From Lentisalinibacter salinarum (lineage in GTDB: Bacteria; Pseudomonadota; Gammaproteobacteria; Steroidobacterales; Woeseiaceae), in contig NZ_JAPDRH010000003.1 in assembly GCF_040706555.1 (NCBI RefSeq), forward strand, positions 124,001 to 188,000: a stretch of 64,000 bases of DNA. The letters run 5' to 3'. Shown here piece by piece: positions 16,304 through 25,500 of this stretch. The notes beneath the pieces were generated by a model. The model searched no databases and was not told the origin of the DNA. It saw only the letters and a program-made list of their open reading frames with translations. The translations under genes were made by a program, and so were the position numbers. Position 1 is the stretch's first letter. Each line of letters opens with the position of its first letter.

Positions 16304-16933
16304 TTATAACGTCTGTGTCGCCCGACTCCGGCGCGACCATCCCAGCGCGCCGAGCCCGGCGACGACCCCGCCCAGGGCACCGTAAAGATGGGCTTCCACC
16401 AGCACGGGGCCGCCGGCCGACTGCTCGGCTCCCGGCAGGGGCCCCGCCAGGGCCTCCCATGCGAGTTTGCCGGCCAGCAATGCCGCGAGAATCATCGCGG
16501 CAGGATCCCGGCGGCGTAGCGCCGGCACGAGTCCGCCCGCCAGCAGCCCGTGCAGGACGCCGGACAGGCCGACGTACCAGGCGACGCCGGGATGCAGCAG
16601 ATACAGCGCGGCGGAGATCGCGGCCGCCGATACGCCGGCCACGAGCCACCAGCCGCTCGGCCCGTACTCGCGCCCGGTCAGCCAGCCCACCAGGGCGAGC
16701 CCGGCCAGGTTCAGCAGCAGGTGGCCGGGGCCGAGATGGACCAGGTGGCCGGCGGCCAGCCGCCACCATTCGCCGTCGGCCACGGCCGCCCGGCTGTAGC
16801 GCAGCGCGGCCGCCCCGTCCTCTCCGGCCGCGGCCGCCACGAGAGCCGCGCATGCCAGCACGGCGAAAGGAACCTTCGCGCCGCCGAAGGAGTCCCACCA
16901 GCCGTCAGCGGAATTGCCGGTTCGTAACCCCAT
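16304..16933 (-). CDS. rrtA: Rhombosortase (rhomboid-family intramembrane protease)
   Basis: A 209-residue polytopic protein with about six membrane helices. The start is the ATG at 16933 (MGLRTGN). The family core is present: WRLAAGHLVHLGPGHLLLNL, catalytic Ser124 in YVGLSGVLHGL, and catalytic His182 in EAHLYGALGG. Rhombosortases cleave the C-terminal GlyGly-CTERM tails of proteins exported by type II secretion. The neighbouring divergent gspG-N block, 84 bases away, strongly supports this assignment over an ordinary GlpG-like rhomboid. No GlyGly-CTERM substrate is encoded in the window. Confidence 0.85.
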   Translation of the reverse strand: MGLRTGNSADGWWDSFGGAKVPFAVLACAALVAAAAGEDGAAALRYSRAAVADGEWWRLAAGHLVHLGPGHLLLNLAGLALVGWLTGREYGPSGWWLVAGVSAAAISAALYLLHPGVAWYVGLSGVLHGLLAGGLVPALRRRDPAAMILAALLAGKLAWEALAGPLPGAEQSAGGPVLVEAHLYGALGGVVAGLGALGWSRRSRATQTL

Positions 16934-17017
16934 GTTTGCTACAATTTCGTTGATTGAAGGACAGCGCTCGAACGCTGTACACGTGGCTTCCCTGGTTTTC
17001 CCCGGAGCAGAGATATC

Positions 17018-17491
17018 GTGCAACATTACCTGACTTGCCAGGTGCCGGAGCGCGGCGCCGCAGGCGCTACCCGACAGGCGGGCTTCACGCTGATCGAGAT
17101 CATGGTCGTCGTGGTCATCATCGGCCTGCTGGCGGCCATCATCGCACCGAACGTCATCGGCCGCATCGACGACGCCCAGATATCCAAGGTCAAGCAGGAT
17201 ATCCGCAGCATCGAATCGGCGCTGAAGCTCTATCGCCTGGACAACTTCCGCTACCCCACCACCGAGCAGGGCCTCGCCGCGCTGGTGGAGCGCCCCAACG
17301 ATCCGAACATCAAGAACTGGCGGGCGGGCGGCTATCTGGACCGGCTGCCGAAGGATCCCTGGGATAACGTCTATCAGTATCTGAACCCCGGTCAGCACGG
17401 CGAAATCGACATCTATACGCTGGGTGCCGACGGGCGGCCCGGAGGCGAGGGCATCGATGCGGACCGGGGGAACTGGTCCCTGGACGAGTGA
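17018..17491 (+). CDS. gspG: Type II secretion major pseudopilin GspG
   Basis: The main subunit of the periplasmic pseudopilus. A 22-residue leader ends with Gly before the processed FTLIEIMVVVVIIGLLAAII segment carrying the required Glu at +5. The C-terminus GADGRPGGEGIDADRGNW holds the calcium-binding Asp-rich loop of GspG. Length (157) is normal. The start is GTG at 17018 with GGAG ten bases upstream. It opens an eight-gene run; gspC, D, E and F are not in the window. Confidence 0.95.
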   Translation: MQHYLTCQVPERGAAGATRQAGFTLIEIMVVVVIIGLLAAIIAPNVIGRIDDAQISKVKQDIRSIESALKLYRLDNFRYPTTEQGLAALVERPNDPNIKNWRAGGYLDRLPKDPWDNVYQYLNPGQHGEIDIYTLGADGRPGGEGIDADRGNWSLDE

Positions 17492-17513
17492 TCGTCCGGC
17501 CACCGCGGCGGCA

Positions 17514-18098
17514 ATGATGTCCCGTGCGGCGGAGGAATCGGGACGCCCGGCGGCCGGTCGGGGCTTCACCCTGATCGAACTGCTGGTGGTGATCGTCATC
17601 CTCGGCATCTCGGTGGCGGCGGTGCTGCCAAGCATCGGGCTCCTGCAGGACGACCGCGAACTCCAGCGCGAAGCACGCCGCCTCGCCGCGCTGATCGAGC
17701 TCGCGGCCGAGGAAGCGGCCATGCAGAGCCGGGACTACGGACTGCGTTTCGGGCTGCACGGCTACCGCTTCTACGAGCAGGACCCGCAGACGGGCGCCTG
17801 GGTAGAGCTGGCCGGCGACGAGATCCTGCGCGAGCGCACGCTGGCCGAGGACCTGCGCCTCGACCTGACCCTGGAATCCCGTGACATCCGGCTGTTCGAG
17901 GCCATCGAGGGCGACCGTCAGCGCCGCGACCCGGACGACGGGCCGGACCCCGGCCCCACGCCCCATGTGCTGCTGCTCTCCAGCGGCGATACGACGCCCT
18001 TCGAGCTGACGCTGAGCCGGGACTTCGACGATGCCCGCGCGGAACTCACCGGCGACTTCCTCGGCCGGGTCGAACTGGTTACGGAAGACGAACCTTGA
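17514..18098 (+). CDS. gspH: Type II secretion minor pseudopilin GspH
   Basis: A 194-residue minor pseudopilin with the prepilin site GRG followed by FTLIELLVVIVILGISVAA (Glu at +5). The body contains LIELAAEEAAMQSRDYGLRF, typical of GspH. I chose the first of two adjacent ATGs at 17514; a longer frame would reach back into gspG. It follows gspG by 22 bases and its TGA overlaps the gspI start. Confidence 0.88.
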   Translation: MMSRAAEESGRPAAGRGFTLIELLVVIVILGISVAAVLPSIGLLQDDRELQREARRLAALIELAAEEAAMQSRDYGLRFGLHGYRFYEQDPQTGAWVELAGDEILRERTLAEDLRLDLTLESRDIRLFEAIEGDRQRRDPDDGPDPGPTPHVLLLSSGDTTPFELTLSRDFDDARAELTGDFLGRVELVTEDEP

Positions 18099-18517
18099 AC
18101 GCGCGGGGCTTCACTCTGGTGGAGGTGCTGATCGCGCTGGCCGTGGCGTCGCTCGGCCTGTCTGCGGTCCTCGCCATGGGCACGCAGAGCATCGATACCT
18201 CACGCAGTCTGCGGGACCGCACCCTCGCCCTGTACGTGGGCCTGAACGAGATCACCGAGCTGCGGCTGAGCGGCGAATTCCCGGACCCGGGCCGCTCGAA
18301 CGGCGAGACCGAGATGGCCGACCGGCTCTGGCGCTGGGAATACGTGATTTCGGAGACCGGCGTCGAGAGCCTGCGCCGCATCGACATCGCCGTCTCCCTG
18401 GCCGAACGGCCGGAGGACGTGGTGCGCAACGTCAGCGGTTTCATCGGCGAGCCCGGACCGCCGGGCGCCGCCAACATGGCCTGGTCGCTCCCGCTCGGCG
18501 AAGGGGCGGACCGGTGA
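18095..18517 (+). CDS. gspI: Type II secretion minor pseudopilin GspI
   Basis: A 140-residue pseudopilin with a very short leader ending Arg-Gly before FTLVEVLIALAVASLGLSAVL (Glu at +5). The start is an unusual TTG at 18095 that overlaps the gspH TGA, so it is probably translationally coupled. GspI caps the pseudopilus tip with GspJ and GspK. Confidence 0.88.
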   Translation: MNARGFTLVEVLIALAVASLGLSAVLAMGTQSIDTSRSLRDRTLALYVGLNEITELRLSGEFPDPGRSNGETEMADRLWRWEYVISETGVESLRRIDIAVSLAERPEDVVRNVSGFIGEPGPPGAANMAWSLPLGEGADR

Positions 18518-19128
18518 GAACGGCGCCGCGGCAGGCCGGCTTCACGCTGATCGAGGTGATGGTTTCGCTGGCCATTTTCGCGGCGCTGGCGGCCGCGTCC
18601 TACACCACGCTGAACGGGGTGGTGGAAGCCTCCCGCGTTGTGAGCGAGCAGATGAGCCGCCTGCAGGCCCTGCAGCGCACCGTGCAGCGTATGAGTCTCG
18701 ACTTCGGACAGCTGACCCCACGGCCCGTGCGGGACGAACTCGGAGACGGCCGCCTGCCGGTCCTGCGCGCCGACGCCCGTTCCCTCGACCTGGTGGAGCT
18801 CAGCCGCGGCGGCTGGTCGAACCCCCTGGTGCTGCCCCGCCCGGCGCTGCAGCGGGTGGCGTACCGCATCGAGGAGGATCGTCTCATCCGCCGGCAGTGG
18901 CCGGTGATGGACCGCACGCTGGGCACCGAGCCCGCCGAGGCGACGCTGCTCGAAGGCGTGCAGGACATACGGATTCGCTATCTCTCCGGCGACGAGTGGA
19001 CGGAGCAATGGCCGCCGGACGCCGGTGCCGGTGCTCTCGGTCTGGCGCTGCGGCCCCGCGCCGTCGAGATCGTGCTGGTGATCGAGGAGCTTGGCGAGAT
19101 CCGCCGGGTCGTCGAGGTGATCCAGTGA
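18514..19128 (+). CDS. gspJ: Type II secretion minor pseudopilin GspJ
   Basis: A 204-residue pseudopilin; the leader ends with Gly before FTLIEVMVSLAIFAALAAASY (Glu at +5). The later segments QRMSLDFGQLTPRPVRDE and YRIEEDRLIRRQWP are GspJ-like. The start is GTG at 18514 in a GTGA overlap with the gspI stop. Confidence 0.9.
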   Translation: MRTAPRQAGFTLIEVMVSLAIFAALAAASYTTLNGVVEASRVVSEQMSRLQALQRTVQRMSLDFGQLTPRPVRDELGDGRLPVLRADARSLDLVELSRGGWSNPLVLPRPALQRVAYRIEEDRLIRRQWPVMDRTLGTEPAEATLLEGVQDIRIRYLSGDEWTEQWPPDAGAGALGLALRPRAVEIVLVIEELGEIRRVVEVIQ

Positions 19129-20063
19129 GTACACCCGCGCGGCAGCGTGGGGCTGTCGCCCTGATGTTCGCGATGCTGATCGTGGCGCTCTGCACGCTCT
19201 ATGCGGTGAGCCTCGCCTGGGATACGACGCTCGATGTCCGGCGCACCACGAACCTGCTGTGGCGGGAACAGGCCGCCCAGGTAGCCCTCGGCGCCGAGGA
19301 ATGGGTGGGCATGATCCTGCGCCAGGATGCCGAGGAGAGCGACACCGATCACCTGGGCGAGATCTGGGCCCAGCGGCTGCCGCCCCTGCCGGTGGACGGC
19401 GCAGGCATGAGCGGCGAGATCGCCGGCGGACTCACGGACCTGCAGGGCCGCTTCAACATCAACAACCTGCTGAACGCGGACGGGGCGATCGACGAACCGT
19501 CTCTCGAGCAGTTCCGCCGCCTGCTCCTCGCGCTCGGCCTGCCGCCCTCGCTGGCAGGCTCCGTGGCCGACTGGCTGGATGCGGACACCGAACCCCTGTT
19601 CCCCGACGGCGCGGAGGACGGGGAGTACACCGGCCGCATGCCGCCCTACCGCAGCGCCAACATCTACGTCGCCAGCGCCAGCGAACTGGCGGCGGTATCC
19701 GGCATGGACCCGGACATCTACCGCATCCTGCGGCCCCACGTGACCGCGCTGCCAGGCCGCACCACCATCAACGTGAACACGGCCACGCCGGCCGTGCTGC
19801 AGTCGCTCGACGAGAACGTGACGGCCGCCGACGCCGAGCGCCTGCTGGCGGAGCGGGAGGAAGGCGGCTTCGCCGACGTGACGGCGTCGTTCTCCTCGCT
19901 CGTGCAGCCGGAGGTCTTGAATACGCTCGGCGAATCAACGAATTACTTTCGGCTGGAGAGTGTTGTCCGTATTGGCACGGTCAGGCTCACCATGTACAGT
20001 CTCCTCCAGCGTGGCCCCCAGGGCGACGTGTCGCCCATCCTGAGGACGTTTGGCACCGAATAG
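19125..20063 (+). CDS. gspK: Type II secretion minor pseudopilin GspK
   Basis: The largest pseudopilin (312 residues), placed at the tip. The prepilin segment is RGAVALMFAMLIVALCTLYAV; position +5 is not Glu, as is normal for GspK. GRFNINNLL, SVADWLDAD and the helix-hairpin-like INVNTATPAVLQSL further on are diagnostic. The start is GTG at 19125, again in a GTGA overlap, with gspJ. Confidence 0.93.
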   Translation: MSTPARQRGAVALMFAMLIVALCTLYAVSLAWDTTLDVRRTTNLLWREQAAQVALGAEEWVGMILRQDAEESDTDHLGEIWAQRLPPLPVDGAGMSGEIAGGLTDLQGRFNINNLLNADGAIDEPSLEQFRRLLLALGLPPSLAGSVADWLDADTEPLFPDGAEDGEYTGRMPPYRSANIYVASASELAAVSGMDPDIYRILRPHVTALPGRTTINVNTATPAVLQSLDENVTAADAERLLAEREEGGFADVTASFSSLVQPEVLNTLGESTNYFRLESVVRIGTVRLTMYSLLQRGPQGDVSPILRTFGTE

Positions 20064-20066
20064 AGC

Positions 20067-21347
20067 ATGGCCGAGATCTTCGTCATCCGCGTAGCGGGCG
20101 CTGACGCGAGCGAGACGGACTGGCTGGCGGTCGACTCCAGCGGTGTGCGCCGCGGCGAACCCGGCCACGGCACGCTGGCCGAAGCCGCCGCGGCGGCCGG
20201 CGACCGCCGCGTGCACGTCCTGGTGCCCGCCACCGAGGTGCTGCTGACTTCGGCCGACGTCCCGGCCAAGGGCGCCCGGCTGCTGCAGGCGCTGCCCTTC
20301 GCCCTGGAAGAACAGGTGGCCCAGGACGTGGACCGGCTCCACTTCGCCGCCGGCGAGCGGCGCAGCAACGGCCGCATCCCGGTGGCGGTGGTCGAGCGGG
20401 AGTTCCTCGACACCCTGCTGGCACGGCTGCGCGAGGCCGGCATGGAGCCGGCCGGCGTGTTCAGCGAAGCGCAGGGCCTCGCCCGCATCCCCGGCACGCT
20501 GAGCGCACTGATCGAGGACGACCGCATCATCCTGAACGACGGCGCCACGATGGAACTCGCGCTGGAGGGACTGCGCCCCGGCGACGCACTGGCGGCCATC
20601 GGTGCGCTGGACGACCCGGACGAGCGTGGAGAGTCTGCCGGCGAGGCGGCGGAGGTGCCCCGGCACGTACTGATTTACAGCGACTCTGAGGTCGCCGAGC
20701 GCCACGAACTGGAATTCCAGGCCCTGCGCCAGCAGCTGGACAGTCTGGAGGTCAAGCTGCTGCCTGACGGCGCCCTGCCCCGGCTTGCGGTCACGGTCGC
20801 CGCCGGCGGCGGCATCAATCTGCTGCAGGGCCGTTATGCGCCCCGCAGCGCCACCGGCTCGCTGCTGCGGCCATGGCGGGCGGCAGCCGCGCTCGCGGCG
20901 GCGCTGATTGTGCTCACGCTGATCGGCAGCGGCCTCCGATACGCCGAGCTGCGGGCGGAGGACGAGCGGCTGCGGGCCGAGGTGAACGAGGCCTTCCGCG
21001 CCGCCTTCCCGTGGGTGCGCGAGGTGCGCGATCCCCGCGCCCAGATGAACTCCGAGCTCGCGCGTCTCGGCCAGGGCGGTGGCACCGCGCAGACGTCGCG
21101 CCAGTTCCTTGCGACGCTGGAGAGCATCAGCACCGCGATGAGCCAGACCTCGGGCACGCGCATCGAGGCCATCAGCTATCGCGACGGCGTCATGGACATC
21201 CGGCTGACCGCACCGGACGTCGCGACGCTGGATCGGCTGCGCAAGCTGGTAGACCAGGGCGGGCGTTTCACGGCCCGGATCCAGTCCACCGACCAGCAGG
21301 AGGGCAGCGTCCGCAGCCGCCTGCAGATCCAGGGAACGGGCGCATGA
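20067..21347 (+). CDS. gspL: Type II secretion inner-membrane platform protein GspL
   Basis: This 426-residue bitopic protein links the GspE ATPase to the membrane platform. The N-terminal 260 residues form the actin-like cytoplasmic domain, with VPATEVLLTSADVPAKGARL and LPFALEEQVAQD. One membrane helix lies at about 268-294, followed by a periplasmic ferredoxin-like domain. It starts three bases after gspK. Confidence 0.92.
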   Translation: MAEIFVIRVAGADASETDWLAVDSSGVRRGEPGHGTLAEAAAAAGDRRVHVLVPATEVLLTSADVPAKGARLLQALPFALEEQVAQDVDRLHFAAGERRSNGRIPVAVVEREFLDTLLARLREAGMEPAGVFSEAQGLARIPGTLSALIEDDRIILNDGATMELALEGLRPGDALAAIGALDDPDERGESAGEAAEVPRHVLIYSDSEVAERHELEFQALRQQLDSLEVKLLPDGALPRLAVTVAAGGGINLLQGRYAPRSATGSLLRPWRAAAALAAALIVLTLIGSGLRYAELRAEDERLRAEVNEAFRAAFPWVREVRDPRAQMNSELARLGQGGGTAQTSRQFLATLESISTAMSQTSGTRIEAISYRDGVMDIRLTAPDVATLDRLRKLVDQGGRFTARIQSTDQQEGSVRSRLQIQGTGA

Positions 21348-21826
21348 AGGACTGGTTCCAGGACCTCGCTCCGCGGGAGCAGATGCTGGTGGCACTGGCG
21401 GGCGTGCTCACCGTCGTAGTGGTGATCTATCTGGCCGTCTGGCTGCCTCTCGACCGGGCCAACAGCCGGCTCGAGAACCAGGTGGAGAGTCAGCGCGAAC
21501 TCGTCACCGATCTGCGCCAGCTGCGCGGCCGTCTCCCGTCTCCGTCGGGCGGCGGCACCGCGTCCGCGCCGGTCGGCCAGTCTCTGGTGGTGGTCATCGA
21601 CAGCACCGTGCGCCAGCGCGGGCTCGGCACCACGCTGAAACGCAGCAGGCCCCTGGACGGCGATTCCATCCAGGTCAGCTTCGAGAACGTGGCCTTCGAC
21701 GCGCTGGTGGAATGGCTGGGCCAGCTCGGCAGCCAGCATGACATCGAGATCGGCGCCGCGTCATTTTCCAATCGTGCGGAGCCCGGCCGCGTGGATGCCA
21801 CGCTCACACTGGAACGGGCGCTTTAG
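21344..21826 (+). CDS. gspM: Type II secretion protein GspM
   Basis: A 160-residue bitopic protein that pairs with GspL. The N-terminus APREQMLVALAGVLTVVVVIYLAVWLPL gives one membrane helix at about 8-34, followed by a coiled stretch and a small periplasmic domain. The start is the ATG at 21344, in an ATGA overlap with gspL. Cytoplasmic helices or enzymatic motifs are absent, as expected. Confidence 0.88.
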   Translation: MKDWFQDLAPREQMLVALAGVLTVVVVIYLAVWLPLDRANSRLENQVESQRELVTDLRQLRGRLPSPSGGGTASAPVGQSLVVVIDSTVRQRGLGTTLKRSRPLDGDSIQVSFENVAFDALVEWLGQLGSQHDIEIGAASFSNRAEPGRVDATLTLERAL

Positions 21827-22566
21827 TGTTCTCCCGCCGTCTGCTCATCGCGGCCGCGGCCGCGGCGTTCGTTCTGGGCCTGGTCGCCCTGTTCCCCGCG
21901 CGTCTCGCCGTGGCCTGGTTCGCCCCGACCGAGTTCCGCGCCGCCGGCGTCGAGGGTACGATCTGGAGCGGCAGTGCGGCGCGTGCATCCGCCGGCGGGA
22001 TTTTCCTGGCGCCGCTGAGCTGGGAATTCCGCCCGGCGGCCCTGCTGGGCGGGGCAGCGGGCTACCGCATCGACGCCGAACTGCCGGGCGGCAGCGTCCG
22101 CGGGGACGTCGCGCTGAGCGTCACGGGCGCGCTGAGCGTCTCCGATCTCGAGGCGTCCGTGCCGCTCGAGAGCGTCTCCCGGATCATGCCGGTGGCACAG
22201 GCGGAAGGCCGTCTGCGCGCGGACATCGAGCGCGGGCGTTTCGACGACGGCTGGCCCAGCGAGCTGGTGGGCACCGTCAGCGTCGAGGATCTCGTGTACC
22301 GGCCGGCGGGCAATAATTCCATCGGCAATTACCGGGTGGAGTTCCTGCCCACCGAGAACGGCGGCTTGCGAGGCGTCCTGGCGGACGGCGGCGGACCGTT
22401 GGAAGTGGCCGGCGAGATCGCGCTGACCGGCGAGCGGAATTACGAGCTCCGCGGTCAGGTCAAGGCGCGGCCGGGCGCGCCGGCCGCACTCGCGAACTCG
22501 CTGCGCTTCCTCGGCTCGCCGGACGAGGCCGGACGCCGGGAGTTCAGCCTGGCAGGCCGTCTCTGA
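21826..22566 (+). CDS. gspN: Type II secretion protein GspN
   Basis: A 246-residue protein with one N-terminal membrane helix (about 5-23) and a beta-rich periplasmic domain including FAPTEFRAAGVEGTIWSGSA, the family signature. The start is GTG at 21826, sharing a base with the gspM stop. Its end overlaps the convergent helicase gene by 23 bases. GspN is not essential in many systems and its exact role is unsettled. Confidence 0.88.
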   Translation: MFSRRLLIAAAAAAFVLGLVALFPARLAVAWFAPTEFRAAGVEGTIWSGSAARASAGGIFLAPLSWEFRPAALLGGAAGYRIDAELPGGSVRGDVALSVTGALSVSDLEASVPLESVSRIMPVAQAEGRLRADIERGRFDDGWPSELVGTVSVEDLVYRPAGNNSIGNYRVEFLPTENGGLRGVLADGGGPLEVAGEIALTGERNYELRGQVKARPGAPAALANSLRFLGSPDEAGRREFSLAGRL

Positions 22567-25500
22567 GCCGCAAGGCCGCCGCCTCGTCCATGGCCACCAC
22601 GCGCCCGTGTAGCGGGTAGTACAGCAGACTCAGCGGCGTCTCTCCGTACACCGCGGCGTACAGCCGCCGATAGCCGGCCATCTGTTCCGCGTAGCGCCTG
22701 GCCTCCTCGCTCAGGAACCGTTCCAGGTCGCCGCCCTCGTGCAGCGAGGTCTTGTAGTCCACCACCCAGTGCGTCCCCGACTCGTCGACGAAACAGCGGT
22801 CGATGACCACGCGCAGCAGTCGTCCGTCGGCAATGCCCTCAATGGGCAGTTCCGTCGCAGCGGTGCGATGAGTGCCGAACAGGATCCACCGACCGGCCGG
22901 GTCTTCCAGCGTCCCGCGCAGGGCCGCCCGCACCCGGCTCACCGCCGCCTCCAGCCCTTCCGCGGAGACCCCGGCGGTTTCCAGCAGCGAGGCGTGCCGC
23001 TCATCGAGACCCTCGAGCCGGCGCCGCGCCACATCCACGTCCGGCCAGTCCGCCATCCGCTGCAGCCAGCCGTGCACGACGGTGCCCACATGGCGCAGGT
23101 CGCGGCCGACCCAGGCGTATTCGATCGCGGCTTCCGCACCGGGCGACGCGAAGCGCAACGCCGGCGGCGCCACCGGCACCGGCAGCTCGCCGGCTCGATA
23201 GGGCTGCACCGCGCGGCGGATCCGGGGTGCCACGAGCTCGGCGCCCGGGTCGCCGGCCGTGTGCCCTTCATCGGCACCCGCGTCCGCCTCCGCGGCCCGG
23301 GCGAAGTCGGCTTCGAGCGCCGGCCAGAGGCGGGCCAGCAGCGTGCCGGCCGGCGGCGGCCGGGCGCTGCCGTCCCGGCTGAGGGTGTGGCCCACGAGGT
23401 GCAGGGTGCGGCGGGCACGGGTGCATGCCACGTACAGCAGGCGGTCGAGCTCCAGCCGCTGTTTCTCCGCTTCCACGCCGTGGATGAATTCGTGCAGGGG
23501 ATCGTTGTCCCGCTCGCCGCGGGCGCCGATCGGGCTCGGCAGCAGGTGTTCGTGACCTTCCTCGTCCGGCAGCGTGAGCCAGTTGAGCACCGCGCGGAGG
23601 TTGCCTCGCGGCTGGCGGCCGAGCCCCATCAGGACGACGGCATCGAACTCCAGCCCCTTCGCCTTGTGGATGGTCATCACCTGGACGCGGGCGCCGGCGC
23701 CTTCGCTGGAGACCCGCTCCTCGTCCAGACGGGACTCGAGGTCCGCCACGTCCGGCAGAGTGCCGCCGGATTCGAGGCTCTCCAGGATATCGAGATAGCG
23801 GCAGGCATTCGCCGCTTCCGCGGCACCCGGGAGCAGCGTCGGTCCGCCCAGCGAGAACCAGGCCAGCTCCACGCGCTCGCGCAGGGAGCGCAGCCCGGGG
23901 CGCTCGAGGGCTGCCGCGAGTCGCTCCCGCACCCACTCCACCCGTCGCCGCTCGCCGGCGTCCAGGCGCGCGAGGCGCTCCTCCCGGTCCATGAGGTCCA
24001 TGACGGGGCTGAGCGCATCGCCGACCGTCAGCGCGTGCAGCCCGGCCAGCGTGAGGCCGCACCAGGGCGCCCGCAGCAGCGCGAGCCAGGCGACCCGGTC
24101 CAGCGGGTGAATCAGGGCGCGGGTGAGTGCGAGCAGATCCTGCACCTCCGGCAGGTCCGTGAGCCGGTCGATCTCCAGCGCCTCGTAGGCGACGCCGTCG
24201 GCGCGCAGCAGCGGCAGCAGTTCGCGCAGATGGGTGCGGCTGCGCACCAGCACGGCCACCTCGCCGGGCCCCGGTTCGTCCATGGCCTCCCGGAGCAGCC
24301 TCCTCACGGTCTCCGCCTCCTCCCGGGGCGAGGCATCCAGCAGCGCGTGGACGCGGCACTCGCCCAGGCCTTCCCGGCCCGGCGCCGCCTGCGACGGGCT
24401 GTGGCGGATGGCGCCGGTGGCCAGGTCGTCCTCCGCCGGCATCACCCGGGCGAAGGCCCGGTTGGCCCAGTCCACGAGATTGCCGCCGGAGCGGAAGTTG
24501 GTCTGCAGCACCAGTTCCCGGGGCCGGAGCAGCCCGATGCCTCTCGCCCGCAGCGCCAGGAACAGGCCCACCTCCGCCTCCCGGAAGCGGTAGATGGACT
24601 GCATGGGATCGCCGACGCAGAACACGGTGCGCCCGTCCCGGCCGTCCCAGCCTGCGGTCAGGCTCTCCAGCAGCGCGTACTGGCCCAGCGAGGTGTCCTG
24701 CATCTCGTCGATGAGCAGGTGCCGTATGCGGTAATCGAGCGCCAGCGCCAGGTCGGTCGGCTCGTCCGGCGGTCCCAGGGCCGTACGGGCGGCGAGTGCC
24801 ACTTCCACGTAGTCGGCCAGTCCGCGGGCGGCGAACCGGGTCTTCAGTTCGGCCGTGGCCCGGGGCAGGACGTGCAGCAGGGACGTGAGCGCCTCCCATT
24901 GCTCGGGCGCGTAACGGGGCGGCGGCAGTCTGGCGGCGTCCGCCAGCAACCGGTCGAGACCCTCGCATCCGGCCAGCGATTCGATCACGGCGGTGAGCGC
25001 CTCCTTCTCCCGGTCGCTGCCCGGCGGGAAGCCCAGGTTCTTGTCCGCGCGCTTGCGCCAGTCGCCGCTGCTCGGCGCGATCAGCAGCCAGGCCAGCGCC
25101 TGCCATTGCGCGAGCTGTCGAGCGTCGGGAGCGGGCCAGACGTCGCAGCCGTGCAGCGGCGCAAGCGGCGTCTCCCGCCCCGCTTCCGCCAGGTTGCCGG
25201 CGGCGAAACGGGCGAGTTCGAGCAGCGGCTGCCGCGCGGCCTCCGGCAGCGCCCGGTCCAGGGACCGCAGCCGATCCGTCACCAGCATGGCGATGGCCTG
25301 TTCGAAGTGCCGCCGCAGCCGTTCTTCCTGGCCGGTCGGCCCGGTACCGGTGATGGCCAGCCACTGGTCCCGTCTCTCGAGCATCTCGGCGATGGAGCGC
25401 TCCCACACCAGCGCATCGTTGTCCAGGTGACGGAACAGTCCCCGCACGGCGTCGCCGGTCTCCCCGCTCTCCGCGACCCAGTCCAGCGTGGCCCGGGCCG

